DNA of 64,000 bases from Bacteroidota bacterium (GCA_030706745.1 JAUZNX010000003.1:62001-126000); one strand, 5' to 3'. Shown: positions 9,072-18,429, numbered from the stretch's first letter. Program-made: numbers and translations. The notes: a model not told the origin generated them from the sequence alone.

Positions 9072-9931
9072 CCGAGCGCCTTGAATAGGACCAATCGCCT
9101 CTCGCGTGGACTCAGCATGGGTCGCTGGTGGATTGTATCGCCTCCGATTGCTCTGATCTTTCCCAGCATAATCCATGCGCCGGCCAGAATCGCGCGGAGT
9201 TCATATCGCAGCCGTCCGGTAACCATCTCCGGCAGACGAGACCCGGATACAAGCAGGGACTCGATGCGATGGCATTGCTGAAGTACGAGCCGTGGAGCAC
9301 TCGGCGAGTTGAGAATGTCTTCGCAACTCTTTAGCCCAAATAGGTTCATGTCTTCCTGCGGGAAGTAGCAACGAGTTTCTGAAAGATCGGCCTTTGCATC
9401 TTGCATGAAGTTTATGAGTTGCAGGGCGGTGCAGATGTCGTTTGAATAGCGCACCCGCTCCTCGTCCCTATATCCGAAGAGTGCGAGGACAAGTTGCCCG
9501 ACCGGCTCGGCAGACCGCTGTGTATAGAAATGCAATTCTTGATATGTCTCAAAGCGTACCTCGCCGTGCGCATCGAACTCGAAGGCATCCAGTAATAGAT
9601 CGAACGGCTTCCGAGACAGCGTGAAGGACTGGATCGTATGCTGGAGTGCGAGGAAGATAGGGGATGAGGGAGGGTCATACGAGGAGGCCTGACTTAGGTG
9701 CTCGCGCCATTCCGCCAGGAGGTGAAGTCGTTCATCTGGGTTGCGTCCTGGCAGGTCAGCGAAATCATCGGCGGTTCGCATGAAGGCATAGAGCGCATAG
9801 ACATGCGGCCGCAATGCCTTAGGAACGAGAAATGATCCGACTGGAAAGTTTTCGTAATGCGACTGCGCGATGCGGCGGCATTCGTCGTACGCGGCTTTAA
9901 TTTTCTGGTTTGGCCATGACATTGAAGCCAT
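9068..9931 (-). CDS. hpnC: Hydroxysqualene synthase HpnC (squalene/phytoene synthase family)
   Basis: 287 aa from the ATG at 9931. It is a paralogue of HpnD that converts presqualene diphosphate to hydroxysqualene. The first Asp motif is DDFAD (residues 55-59, in FMRTADDFAD). The second is QDAKAD (177-182), followed by TRCYFP. The N-terminal SHYENFPVGSFLVPKALRPHVYALYAF is characteristic of HpnC. It heads the hpnC-hpnD-ruvC group and is divergent from ctaA with 57 bp between the starts, where promoters for both directions must lie. Confidence 0.87.
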   Translation of the reverse strand: MASMSWPNQKIKAAYDECRRIAQSHYENFPVGSFLVPKALRPHVYALYAFMRTADDFADLPGRNPDERLHLLAEWREHLSQASSYDPPSSPIFLALQHTIQSFTLSRKPFDLLLDAFEFDAHGEVRFETYQELHFYTQRSAEPVGQLVLALFGYRDEERVRYSNDICTALQLINFMQDAKADLSETRCYFPQEDMNLFGLKSCEDILNSPSAPRLVLQQCHRIESLLVSGSRLPEMVTGRLRYELRAILAGAWIMLGKIRAIGGDTIHQRPMLSPRERRLVLFKALG

Positions 9932-9988
9932 CAAAACTAAGCTGCCTCATTGCTCGTTTCTTCGTCCGCCTACGATCGTGCGCACATT

Positions 9989-11200
9989 ATGAACCTCTAT
10001 CTATCCAATCGCCTTCTCCATTTCTTTGCGGTTGTCATCTCCGCACTCTGCTTCTTGCTGCTATTTATTGGTGGACTCGTAACGAGCCACCAGGCGGGAC
10101 TTTCGGTGCCGGACTGGCCGACGAGCTTCGGTTCTAGTATGTTCACATTCCCGATCAAAGACTGGATTGGCGGCATTTTTTTCGAGCATACTCACCGCTT
10201 GTTCGCGACGTTTGTCGGTTATCTCATTCTCGTCCAGGCGCTGATCTGGCAGTTTGATTTCAGGGGTCTATGGAAGCGTCTACTTTGGAGCGCTGCCGCT
10301 GTTGGGGCGGTCTACCTAATCATAAGCTTCTTCGATCTTGCCACGGAAGCTCTTGGGACTGGTCTTCCGGGAATTGCGTTTGCGGCGGCAATTCCGCTTG
10401 CCTTTTGTCTCGTTGTTTTGCTCTACATCGTTAGCGCATTGGTTTCGAGCAAGATGGATCACGTGTCACGGGACTCGAGCACCTCGGTGAGTCGCAGACT
10501 TTCTTGGTATGCACTGGCAGGAGTTGTATTGCAGGGGATTCTTGGCGGAATGACGGTATTATACTATCTCCCGGCTACGATTTCAAGCGCGCATGCCGGG
10601 CTCGGTCAGGCCGTCTTTTGTCTTACCCTCGCAATAGGGATCGTGTCCGGCAAACGCTGGAATGTGATTCGACCAAAGCGAGTGGACCGCGCACGATTTG
10701 GTATTCGAACGCTCTCGCTGCTGACCGTGATCGCGGTCTTTATTCAGTTGCTTATTGGAGCCGTAATGCGGCATACAGCGTCAGGTCTTGCCATTCCTAC
10801 ACTTCCGCTCGCTCCGAATGGAAGTCTGATTCCAGACTTCACATCGTTTGGAGTTGCGATTAACTTTACGCACCGCGTATGGGCCGTCGTAGTCACGCTA
10901 TTGATGTTTGCATCGGCGCGGGCTGTGTTCCGATTTCATGCGAAGGAAAAGTCACTTGCCAAGGCGATGATGTTCGGAGTATTTCTTCTCGGCATCCAGA
11001 TCGTGCTCGGTGCTATTGTCATTTGGACCAGCAAGGCCGTAACGCCGACGACACTTCACGTCTCCTGCGGCGCGGCCATCCTGGGTACAATGTTCTATAT
11101 CATGTTGCTCAGTCGGCATTGGTACTCGGCGCCGGTCAACCAAGAAGCCGAAAGCATAGCCGAACGCAACGCTGAGTTTGTACCTGCCACCCAAAGTTGA
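9989..11200 (+). CDS. ctaA: Heme A synthase (CtaA/COX15 family)
   Basis: 403 aa from ATG 9989; an upstream TTG would add 13 residues. CtaA oxidises the C8 methyl of heme O to a formyl group, giving heme A for aa3-type cytochrome c oxidase. Eight or so transmembrane helices are visible in two four-helix halves. The first half has GLVTSHQAGLSVPDWPTSFG and the heme-ligating His in FFEHTHRLFATFVGY; the second half repeats the pattern with GAVMRHTASGLAIPTLPLAP, INFTHRVWAVVV and TLHVSCGAA. It is followed immediately by ctaB. The Cys-pair loop of Gram-positive CtaA is absent, as in class 2 enzymes. Confidence 0.93.
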   Translation: MNLYLSNRLLHFFAVVISALCFLLLFIGGLVTSHQAGLSVPDWPTSFGSSMFTFPIKDWIGGIFFEHTHRLFATFVGYLILVQALIWQFDFRGLWKRLLWSAAAVGAVYLIISFFDLATEALGTGLPGIAFAAAIPLAFCLVVLLYIVSALVSSKMDHVSRDSSTSVSRRLSWYALAGVVLQGILGGMTVLYYLPATISSAHAGLGQAVFCLTLAIGIVSGKRWNVIRPKRVDRARFGIRTLSLLTVIAVFIQLLIGAVMRHTASGLAIPTLPLAPNGSLIPDFTSFGVAINFTHRVWAVVVTLLMFASARAVFRFHAKEKSLAKAMMFGVFLLGIQIVLGAIVIWTSKAVTPTTLHVSCGAAILGTMFYIMLLSRHWYSAPVNQEAESIAERNAEFVPATQS

Positions 11201-11201
11201 T

Positions 11202-12107
11202 ATGGACTCCGCACTCCGAACTCCACCCACTGCGCTTGGCGATCATTTTGATTGGCGCCAACTCTTTCGTGATTTCTACGATCTCTCCAAACCTGGGATT
11301 GGATTCTATTCTTTGCTCACGACGGCTGCATCATTCTGGCTGGCTTCGCGAGATTTTAATACAATCCTCTTTATTCATACACTCATCGGTACAGGTCTGG
11401 TGACTTGTGGCGGGGGAGCACTGAACCAAGTTCTCGAAGTGGATGCGGACAGCCGTATGCGGCGGACTGAAAATCGCCCGCTGCCATCCGGTCGGATCTC
11501 GCTTCTGAGTGGACTCACTTTTGGGATTGCCACGTCGCTTATCGGGGCCATCTACCTCCTCGCATTTGCTGGTGCCTTGCCGGGTCTGCTCGCAATTATT
11601 TGCCTGGCCGGCTACCTCTTCGTTTATACCCCGCTAAAGAAAAAGACGCATCTCTCGACGCTGATTGGCGCTGTGCCGGGCGCCGTGCCAATTCTCATAG
11701 GCTGGGCAGCGGCTCGCGGTGAAATTGGATTAGCTGGCTGGGTGCTATTTGCGATTCTCTTTCTCTGGCAAATTCCACATTTTCTCGCAATTGCCTGGAT
11801 GTACCGCAAGGATTATGCCCGAGCCGGATTCCCCATGCTCACGGTGATCGATCCCGAAGGGACACGGGCCGCATTTCAAGCAGTTAGTTACTCACTGGTA
11901 CTGATTCCCGTCAGTTTGCTGCCATCATTGCTTCGACTGACCGGCCCGGTTTACTTCGTTGGTGCACTCCTCGCTGGCATTCTATTCGCACTCCAGGCTC
12001 TTCGGACGGCGAAATCACGGACCAATGCGTCCGCGAAGCAGCTCTTACTGGCTTCGATCGTGTATTTGCCGGTTGTTCTGGCGCTGATCGTGCTCGACAA
12101 AGTGTGA
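11202..12107 (+). CDS. ctaB: Protoheme IX farnesyltransferase (heme O synthase)
   Basis: 301 aa from the ATG one base after the ctaA stop. It is a UbiA-superfamily membrane prenyltransferase that adds farnesyl to the vinyl group of heme B, giving heme O, the substrate of CtaA. The diagnostic first Asp-rich motif is NQVLEVDADSRMRRTENRP (residues 75-93). The second conserved region is YTPLKKKTHLSTLIGAVPGA, followed by GWAAARG and LWQIPHFLAIAWMYRKDYARAG. About eight to nine transmembrane helices are present. It forms one transcription unit with ctaA and the following oxidase-subunit-like gene. Confidence 0.95.
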   Translation: MDSALRTPPTALGDHFDWRQLFRDFYDLSKPGIGFYSLLTTAASFWLASRDFNTILFIHTLIGTGLVTCGGGALNQVLEVDADSRMRRTENRPLPSGRISLLSGLTFGIATSLIGAIYLLAFAGALPGLLAIICLAGYLFVYTPLKKKTHLSTLIGAVPGAVPILIGWAAARGEIGLAGWVLFAILFLWQIPHFLAIAWMYRKDYARAGFPMLTVIDPEGTRAAFQAVSYSLVLIPVSLLPSLLRLTGPVYFVGALLAGILFALQALRTAKSRTNASAKQLLLASIVYLPVVLALIVLDKV

Positions 12108-12138
12108 TCCGTGCCGGCGTATTGCAGGGGACATGGTC

Positions 12139-12741
12139 ATGTCAGACACACTCTTCGAAGAGTCAGGATTCGTGGCGCGGATTAATGGCGGCAGACCACT
12201 GGTCGATAACAGCCGGTTTGTTTTTTTCATCGGGCTAGCACTCGACTTGATGCTCTTTTCCGGGCTGATTGGCGCGTTCTATGTTCTGCGAGAAGGCGCA
12301 GCCAGTTGGCCGCCGCCGGATCTCGTTATACTCGATCTCCGAGTAGCTGAATCGGGTTCGAGTTGTCTATTGATTGCGAGTTTGCTGCTCGTACTTACCG
12401 TACGGGCGCAAAATAGAAATTCCCTGGGACTAATGCGAGCGAGCCTCGCAGCTGCGTTGCTTTTTTTACTTGCGACTCTGGCTATCGGTGTCGTGCAGTG
12501 GCGCTTCTATCTCGCATCAGGCGTTCCGATGCGAAGCGCATTCGGCATACTATTCTTGATCGTGACTGCGGTCTATTACGTTCACATTGCCGCATCCGCA
12601 TCATATATTGCAGTCAAATATCGGGGGATGCTTCGCTGGAAACAGTATACGCGTTCCGGGGTCAGCTTGATGCACCTGGCGTCGTTCGTGGTCGCTATGT
12701 TTGTCGTCTGGCTTGGTCTGGTTGCAGTTGTATACTTCTAA
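12139..12741 (+). CDS. Heme-copper oxidase subunit III-like membrane protein
   Basis: About 200 aa; I chose ATG 12139, eight bases after an AGGGG ribosome-binding sequence, over the ATG two codons earlier. Five hydrophobic helices follow a short polar N-terminus: FVFFIGLALDLMLFSGLIGAF, SCLLIASLLLVLTV, ASLAAALLFLLATLAIGVVQ, a helix with YYVHIAASAS, and the last ending LVAVVYF. The Trp/Phe/His placement and the helix count resemble cytochrome c oxidase subunit III (CoxC/CtaE). It is short for a seven-helix subunit III, like the five-helix quinol-oxidase versions. It closes the ctaA-ctaB operon. Catalytic subunits I and II are not in the window. Confidence 0.65.
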   Translation: MSDTLFEESGFVARINGGRPLVDNSRFVFFIGLALDLMLFSGLIGAFYVLREGAASWPPPDLVILDLRVAESGSSCLLIASLLLVLTVRAQNRNSLGLMRASLAAALLFLLATLAIGVVQWRFYLASGVPMRSAFGILFLIVTAVYYVHIAASASYIAVKYRGMLRWKQYTRSGVSLMHLASFVVAMFVVWLGLVAVVYF

Positions 12742-12745
12742 GAAG

Positions 12746-14503
12746 TTAGGCCGTTTCCAGCGATTCCTCCAGAAGCTGACGGCGGTAGAGATCGTAATAG
12801 TGTCCTCCGAACTCAAGCAATTCGGCATGTGTACCGCGCTCGACGATGCGGCCGTGCTCGATCACAACAATGAGATCCGCCTCCTTCGCCGTTGAGGTTC
12901 GATGGCTGATCAATACCGTAGTGCGGGGAATGGGCTCGGCCCGAAGATTAGAAAGAATCCGCTCTTCTGTGGCAGTATCAACTGCCGACATTGCATCATC
13001 CAGAATGAGGATGCGTGGGTTGCGCGCGATGGCGCGAGCAATCGCCGTGCGCTGCTTTTGACCACCGGATAGAGTAATGCCACGTTCGCCGAGCATCGTC
13101 TGGAATTGCTCGGGAAACTCCATGATATTGTCATAGATATCCGCTGCCTTGGCTGCATCCTGCGCGCGTGCATGGACTGGGTGGGCATCTCCCGCGATGC
13201 CAAATCCGATGTTCTCCTCAATGGTCTCGGAAAAGAGGAATGGCTCCTGGGTAACGAATCCGATCGATCCGCGAAGCACTTCGAGTGGGATTGTTCTGAG
13301 TTCGTGGCCATCGACTGTGATCGAGCCGGTTGTGGGATCATACAGCCTCGCAAGCAGATCGACCAGGGTGGTCTTCCCGCTGCCAGTTCTGCCAATGATC
13401 GCCAGTGTGCTACCCTGCTCGATCCGCAATGACACATCTTCGAGTACGGCTGGCAATTCGGGGCGGTAGCGGAAACCAACGTTCCTAAACTCGATCGCGC
13501 CTGAGAGCGACGTAATCCGCATGTCGGTTCGATCGGAGTTCTTAATATCGGGTTCGGTCTCGAATAATTTGATGAGTCGCGCCATGCTGGCCGCCGCACG
13601 TTGCACCATGTTGGTGACCCAACCGAGTGCGATAAACGGCCAGGTCAACATTCCAAGATAAATTACGAATTGAGACAGCACTCCAATCGAGAGGGTGTGG
13701 TGCATGATCATGCGGCCACCCAAGAGGAGCAGTATCACGGTCGAAAGGCCCATGAAGGCGAAAATGATCGGCTGCATGAGGCCCTGAGTACGCACCAATC
13801 GCATATTCTTGTCATAGTACCCGGTTGCCAGCGCATTGAATACGCCTTCTTCATATCGCTCACGGACGTAGGCGCGCACAACGCGCATTCCGCTAATGCT
13901 CTCGGTCGTTCGTGCTGTCAGATCCGCAAAATGAGCCTGGACGGCGTCGAACAAGGGATGAACTTTGCGGCCAATAAAATAGACCGCGACAGACATCAAT
14001 GGCAACGGCAGAACTGTCAGCAAGGCGAGTGTCGGCGAAAGGGCCAGCATATAGCCAAAGATCGCGATGAACGTTGCAAGCGTGTCGGCGGAATACATGA
14101 TGCTCGGACCGACAAAGAAGCGGACAGCCTCGACATCGTTCGTTGAATAGGCCATGAGTTCACCCTGCGGAGTGTTCTGAAAAAACCGCATCGAAAGCCG
14201 TTCGACATGTGCAAGCAAGTCATTGCGGATGTCGTACTCGATGTGCCGGCTCGCAACAATGATATTCTGCCGGACTAAATAGTAGAAAAATCCGCTGATA
14301 AATGCGAACCCGACGATATATAACGCCTGCACCAACAGCGTTGAGGCTGTTGCCTTGCCGCTCGTCAGATCATTGATCGCAGTGCCAAAAAAGTGTGGCC
14401 ACGCGACTTGGGCCGCGCTCGAGATTGCTACCAGAACGAAGCCCTTTAGGTACATCGCTCGGTATCGACTGAAATAGGGAATTAGACGCAAAAGCGATTT
14501 CAT
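12746..14503 (-). CDS. ABC exporter, fused permease-ATPase (MsbA/MdlB type)
   Basis: 585 aa. The N-terminal ~325 residues hold the six-helix exporter transmembrane domain (VLVAISSAAQVAWPHFFGTAIN at the first helices). The C-terminal nucleotide-binding domain has Walker A GRTGSGKTTL, the Q-loop VTQEPFLF, signature LSGGQKQR (about residue 479), Walker B ILILDDAMSAVD and H-loop ISHRTST. Such half-transporters act as dimers that flip lipids or export drugs or peptides from the inner membrane. The N-terminal part resembles the YheI/MdlA kind. Single exporter genes like this cannot be given a substrate from sequence alone. It converges on the oxidase-subunit gene, only 4 bp away. Confidence 0.88.
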   Translation of the reverse strand: MKSLLRLIPYFSRYRAMYLKGFVLVAISSAAQVAWPHFFGTAINDLTSGKATASTLLVQALYIVGFAFISGFFYYLVRQNIIVASRHIEYDIRNDLLAHVERLSMRFFQNTPQGELMAYSTNDVEAVRFFVGPSIMYSADTLATFIAIFGYMLALSPTLALLTVLPLPLMSVAVYFIGRKVHPLFDAVQAHFADLTARTTESISGMRVVRAYVRERYEEGVFNALATGYYDKNMRLVRTQGLMQPIIFAFMGLSTVILLLLGGRMIMHHTLSIGVLSQFVIYLGMLTWPFIALGWVTNMVQRAAASMARLIKLFETEPDIKNSDRTDMRITSLSGAIEFRNVGFRYRPELPAVLEDVSLRIEQGSTLAIIGRTGSGKTTLVDLLARLYDPTTGSITVDGHELRTIPLEVLRGSIGFVTQEPFLFSETIEENIGFGIAGDAHPVHARAQDAAKAADIYDNIMEFPEQFQTMLGERGITLSGGQKQRTAIARAIARNPRILILDDAMSAVDTATEERILSNLRAEPIPRTTVLISHRTSTAKEADLIVVIEHGRIVERGTHAELLEFGGHYYDLYRRQLLEESLETA

Positions 14504-14704
14504 CGGGACTCAGAACACCAGATCATAGTGGAATATACTCCGCCACCGCCACCATCAGACAAAATTTCCGATTAGGACAATTAATGTTCGCGTTTTTTGG
14601 TTTACTATGTTTATGGCTTCAATCCAGAAGCACTTTCAATAGACAAGCTTGCCTCTCCGGCCATTGAATGCCGCAGTGATGAGGGCACGCGTTAAAAAGA
14701 GAAT
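14504..14704. promoter_or_regulatory. Divergent intergenic region between ABC exporter and GT2 gene
   Basis: About 200 bp with the starts of two divergent genes at its ends, so at least two promoters are expected. A/T-rich sequence at 14570-14640 (including TATGTTTA near 14607, one base off TAnnTTTG) is the best candidate for the rightward promoter. No hairpin or RNA gene is apparent. Confidence 0.3.
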
Positions 14705-16849
14705 ATGCCTGAAGACAACCAGACGGTAAATCCAACGGAAACCGCTACCGAGCATCGTGATCCCATGCTCCAGACTTCGTTGACATCATCCACCTCAGAC
14801 GCCAATACCGGAAATCCGCCGGCTCCGATGGACCTTGCGGGACGACCGGTGGGCACCGAACTTCGCGACGATCCCTCGACTGAACCGATCCCTTCGAAAT
14901 CTCCGGCTCCCGCCGCGACTGCCAGTAGCTACCGCGATATCATTGCAGAGCGTCTCGCGCGGCAAGGCCGGCCGAGTTCAGCCACGCGTCCAAGTGAGGG
15001 CCGAAGCCCAATGGCGCACTCTTCCGATGTGGAGCGGACAAGAGTACCAGAGATTCCACTGTCCGAGGCTGAGACACTCGCCAAAGTCCCAGAAGGAAAT
15101 ATACCGGAAGAAATTGAAGCTGCGACGCGCGCGCAGGAAATCAAACCCGAGACTTCGTCCCAGCAAGATGCACTTTCATCCAGCCGCGAGCGGGCCCGTC
15201 TTCGCCAATTAGAGCGAGCGGAACTCCGGCGGGCCGGTGCTCAGCGTCCTGCGCGCCCAATTGTCGAGGAGGAGCATGCCATCGGCGAAAGCGAAATGCC
15301 CGAGCAATTGGAGGAGACTTCGGTGCCGGAACCGATGCCAAAACTTGTTCGCGCCGAACGGCGCGAACCGATCGAACAGCCACGAGAAGCGCGGGAGGAA
15401 ACTCGTGAGCCTCGGGAGGGCCGTTCGCGACAAGATCGTGGACCGCGTCCTGAGCGGGCTGCACGAGAGGACCGTGGGCCTCGCGAAGAGCGCTCCCCGA
15501 GAGAAGAACGCACGCCTCGTGAAGAGCGGGCCCCAAGAGAAGAACGCGTTCCAAGAGAAGAGCGTACTCGGGAGCCTCGTGGGCGTGAGGAACGACCGCA
15601 GCGTACGATTGAACCACGAGGCATCGAACCCCGGACCCGTGAGGAGCGCCCCGAACGGCAGCGCCGCGAGGAGCCAGTTCGTCAACAGCGTTCAATCGAA
15701 CCGAAACCGGCGATCGCAGAGCTTGCGGGTGGTGAGCCGAAGCAGACCGAACGGACCTTCGAGTCGGCTCGTGCACTCGCCAACAAGACCGGAATTTCGG
15801 TCGTCATTCCGCTCTACAACGAACAGGATTCTTTGCGTGAGCTCACTGCGGCACTCAAACAGCAGTTGCTGCGCCTTGCCGGAGCCCGCTATGAGATTCT
15901 CTACATTAATGATGGATCCACAGATCGCTCGGGTGAAATTTTAGAAGATATTCTGGCGACCAGTTCGCGGGTTACGGTTCTTTCCTTCCGCCGAAATCTT
16001 GGGAAGTCCGCCGCCCTGGCCGCAGGATTTGCTGAAGCGCAGTATGGGATCGTCATTACAATGGACGCAGACCTTCAGGATGATCCGCGCGAATTTGTCA
16101 ATTTGATCGCAAAGCTTGCCGAAGGCTACGATCTCATCAGCGGATGGAAGAAGAAGCGGCACGATCCGATGACCAAGACCGGACCGAGCAAATTCTTCAA
16201 TACGATCACGAGCCTGTTCAGCGGGATCAAGCTCCATGATTTCAATTGTGGGCTGAAGGCATACCGCAAGGAAGTAACGGATAGTCTCAGCGTCTATGGC
16301 GAGATGCACCGCTATTTGCCGGCACTCGCTTATTGGCAGGGATTCCGCGTGACGGAGATTCCGGTAGTCCATCATCCACGCAAATTTGGTAAGTCTAAGT
16401 TCGGCTCAAGCCGTTTCTTCAAGGGCTTCCTCGATTTGATCACGATCGTCTTTACGAACCGCTATGGCCGTCGGCCCTTGCATTTGTTTGGTACGGTCGG
16501 GACCTTGCTTGGTTTTGCCGGACTCGTGATCGATGCCTGGGTTACCTACGATAAATTTGTTGGCGGCATTCCACTCTCAAATCGACCGGCATTGCTTCTT
16601 GGCGTGCTGCTGATTCTGGTTGGTGTCCAATTAGTATCGCTTGGTCTGCTTGGGGAGATGATCGTCAAGAACTCTTTTGTGCGGGGTGGCGGAAGCGGCT
16701 ACCAGAAGCAGAAGGGACGACCCTCTGCCGAGGCGCAAGAGCGCCGCGCTTCGCGTGTCGCTCGTATGGGCCGCATCCCCGGACGTTCGCCACGCTCCGG
16801 TGGCAATCGTGAGCGGTCCCGCGAGGGTTCACGGGATAGACAGGTATAG
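14705..16849 (+). CDS. GT2 glycosyltransferase (DPM1/GtrB-like) with long Arg/Glu-rich N-terminal extension
   Basis: 714 aa, about twice the usual length. Residues 1-~360 are disordered: a Pro/Thr/Ser-rich start, then an Arg/Glu/Pro-rich array with approximate 7-8-residue repeats of the form PREERxx. From about residue 363 comes a GT-A domain (GISVVIPLYNEQDSL, INDGSTDRSGE, FRRNLGKSAALAAGF) with the DxD-type metal site in MDADLQDDP (about 453) and the acceptor-loop motif DFNCGLKAYRK. Two C-terminal transmembrane helices (~585-650) anchor it. Enzymes of this kind move glucose, mannose or GlcNAc onto undecaprenyl phosphate on the cytoplasmic face. The C-terminus is again basic (GRSPRSGGNRERSREGSR). 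The extension is not typical of the family and its role is unknown. Confidence 0.8.
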   Translation: MPEDNQTVNPTETATEHRDPMLQTSLTSSTSDANTGNPPAPMDLAGRPVGTELRDDPSTEPIPSKSPAPAATASSYRDIIAERLARQGRPSSATRPSEGRSPMAHSSDVERTRVPEIPLSEAETLAKVPEGNIPEEIEAATRAQEIKPETSSQQDALSSSRERARLRQLERAELRRAGAQRPARPIVEEEHAIGESEMPEQLEETSVPEPMPKLVRAERREPIEQPREAREETREPREGRSRQDRGPRPERAAREDRGPREERSPREERTPREERAPREERVPREERTREPRGREERPQRTIEPRGIEPRTREERPERQRREEPVRQQRSIEPKPAIAELAGGEPKQTERTFESARALANKTGISVVIPLYNEQDSLRELTAALKQQLLRLAGARYEILYINDGSTDRSGEILEDILATSSRVTVLSFRRNLGKSAALAAGFAEAQYGIVITMDADLQDDPREFVNLIAKLAEGYDLISGWKKKRHDPMTKTGPSKFFNTITSLFSGIKLHDFNCGLKAYRKEVTDSLSVYGEMHRYLPALAYWQGFRVTEIPVVHHPRKFGKSKFGSSRFFKGFLDLITIVFTNRYGRRPLHLFGTVGTLLGFAGLVIDAWVTYDKFVGGIPLSNRPALLLGVLLILVGVQLVSLGLLGEMIVKNSFVRGGGSGYQKQKGRPSAEAQERRASRVARMGRIPGRSPRSGGNRERSREGSRDRQV

Positions 16850-16893
16850 CGTATAAATAGGACCTATCCAACCCTTTCGTCCTATCCCAGTCC

Positions 16894-18045
16894 ATGCCTG
16901 AGGCCATGCTGTATCATGCAGATTGCCGCCACTTTCGCGGTGATATTCCGTGTGCTCCCAATAAACGAGAGGGAGTGCACTGCGAAGGATGCGCTTACTA
17001 TGATCCGGTCAGTGAGAACGTCCTGATCATCAAGCTTGGCGCGGCTGGCGATGTGCTTCGTACAACTCCGTTGTTGCATCCTCTGAAGTTGGAGCACCCG
17101 AATGCTCGGATTTGGTGGCTGACTCAATCGCCCGAGCTCGTCCCGGGAAGTCACGTCGATCGCATTCTAAAATGGAGCACAGAGAGCCTTCAAACGCTCG
17201 ATGGAATTCATTTTGCACGGCTCATTAATCTCGACAAAGATGCCCATGCGTGCGCCTTAGCCACACGACTAACAGCCGATCGCAAGGAAGGCTTTATTAA
17301 TGGCAGTTTTGCGCAGGCCATGCCGGCAAATGACCGTGCCGTACCCAAGTTTCTAACCGGACTGTTCGATGATGTCAGCCTTGCCAACCGCAAGGACTAC
17401 TTCACCGAATTGTTCGAGATTTGCGGCTATCGATACAACGGGGAGACCTATCTTCTCGATGCCGTAGCACCAATTTCATTTCCTGATCTCGATCTGTCAT
17501 TGCCACTCATCGGGCTTAATACCGGTGCCGGCGCGCGTTGGACATCCCGACTCTGGTCTACGGACCAATGGATCGAGCTTGTCGAGTTAATCTTGGCTTC
17601 AGGCAAGGGCGTTCTGCTATTGGGCGGTCCCGATGAGGACGAACGAAATCGTGCGATCCACAAGGCAACTCGTGGAGGTGCGCAATACATTGGGTATTAC
17701 CATTTGCGGGAATTCATCGCATTGATGGACCACTGCGAACTGGTCGTTACCGGCGTGACAATGGGGATGCACATCGCGTTAGCGCTTCGAAAAAAGACTG
17801 TCCTCATCAACAATATTTTCAATCCCTTCGAGTTTAGCGATCTGTTTGGCCTGGGCGAGATCGTGCAGCCGGATAAGCGGTGCATGTGCTATTTTCGCGG
17901 TCAGTGTGTCAATCCCGATTACTTCTGCCTCGATCATCTGCCCGCCAACAAGATACACGCGGCGATTGAGCGTGTCTCGTCCGGTCGGTTCAAGCAAGCG
18001 TCCCTGGATACTCCGGGGCTGATCCTTTCGAAGTTCGCTGCGTAA
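16894..18045 (+). CDS. GT9 (heptosyltransferase-like) protein with N-terminal Cys cluster
   Basis: 383 aa. From residue ~42 it shows the GT-B fold of ADP-heptose:LPS heptosyltransferases: VLIIKLGAAGDVLRTTPLL, then IGLNTGAGARWTSRLWSTDQW, VLLLGGPDEDERN and VVTGVTMGMHIALALRKKTVLI. The first ~40 residues have four Cys and a His (CRHFRGDIPC, then HCEGCAYY), like a small metal-binding site. The C-terminus has another group (CMCYFRGQCVNPDYFC). Such Cys flanks occur in a GT9 subgroup of unknown acceptor. The role is likely transfer of a sugar to LPS or a related glycolipid at the inner membrane. It lies 44 bp after the GT2 gene and is probably co-transcribed with it. Confidence 0.75.
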   Translation: MPEAMLYHADCRHFRGDIPCAPNKREGVHCEGCAYYDPVSENVLIIKLGAAGDVLRTTPLLHPLKLEHPNARIWWLTQSPELVPGSHVDRILKWSTESLQTLDGIHFARLINLDKDAHACALATRLTADRKEGFINGSFAQAMPANDRAVPKFLTGLFDDVSLANRKDYFTELFEICGYRYNGETYLLDAVAPISFPDLDLSLPLIGLNTGAGARWTSRLWSTDQWIELVELILASGKGVLLLGGPDEDERNRAIHKATRGGAQYIGYYHLREFIALMDHCELVVTGVTMGMHIALALRKKTVLINNIFNPFEFSDLFGLGEIVQPDKRCMCYFRGQCVNPDYFCLDHLPANKIHAAIERVSSGRFKQASLDTPGLILSKFAA

Positions 18046-18094
18046 CGGGCACCCGATTTGCTATTGGAAGAATCCAGATCGGAGGATTCAGCCA

Positions 18095-18421
18095 ATGACG
18101 TATTTGTTTGGAGTCGCAATCATGATTGGCATTACTATGCTATGGATGAGGTTGCGCGGTACTCTGATACCATCGACGGGCTTTGCCGTCTTGCATGGCA
18201 TTTTTGCAGTGGTCGCGTTGGTGATTATCATTGCCACCGTGGCCGATGGCGGTGCACGCTCGACCCATCTCGCCGCAGCCATGATACTCTTCAGTATCGC
18301 TACGCTGGGCGGATTGATTCTATTTCTTGGCTATCATATACGAAAACGCCCACTGCCGTTGGCACTGATGTGGGCACACGGCATTCTGGCGCTCATTGCG
18401 TTCTTTTGGATGGTCACCTGA
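18095..18421 (+). CDS. Small multi-pass membrane protein, unknown
   Basis: 108 aa, preceded by a good ribosome-binding site (CGGAGG about 10 bases upstream), unusual in this genome and a support for the start. Four hydrophobic segments: YLFGVAIMIGITMLW, VLHGIFAVVALVIIIATV, LAAAMILFSIATLGGLILFLG and PLALMWAHGILALIAFFW. The spacing, with His residues near the membrane ends (LHGIF, STHLAAAM, GYHIRK, WAHGIL), suggests a four-helix membrane protein that might bind a cofactor such as heme, but no known family is recognised. It converges on a small lipoprotein gene. Confidence 0.65.
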   Translation: MTYLFGVAIMIGITMLWMRLRGTLIPSTGFAVLHGIFAVVALVIIIATVADGGARSTHLAAAMILFSIATLGGLILFLGYHIRKRPLPLALMWAHGILALIAFFWMVT

Positions 18422-18429
18422 GGCTCATC

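Noticed and set aside
15141-15944. Several long open frames (up to 235 codons) on both strands inside the Arg/Glu-rich part of the GT2 gene
   Set aside because: They are by-products of the repetitive codons; translations are low-complexity Arg/Ser-rich with no start context or domain, and the GT2 frame continues into a real catalytic domain.
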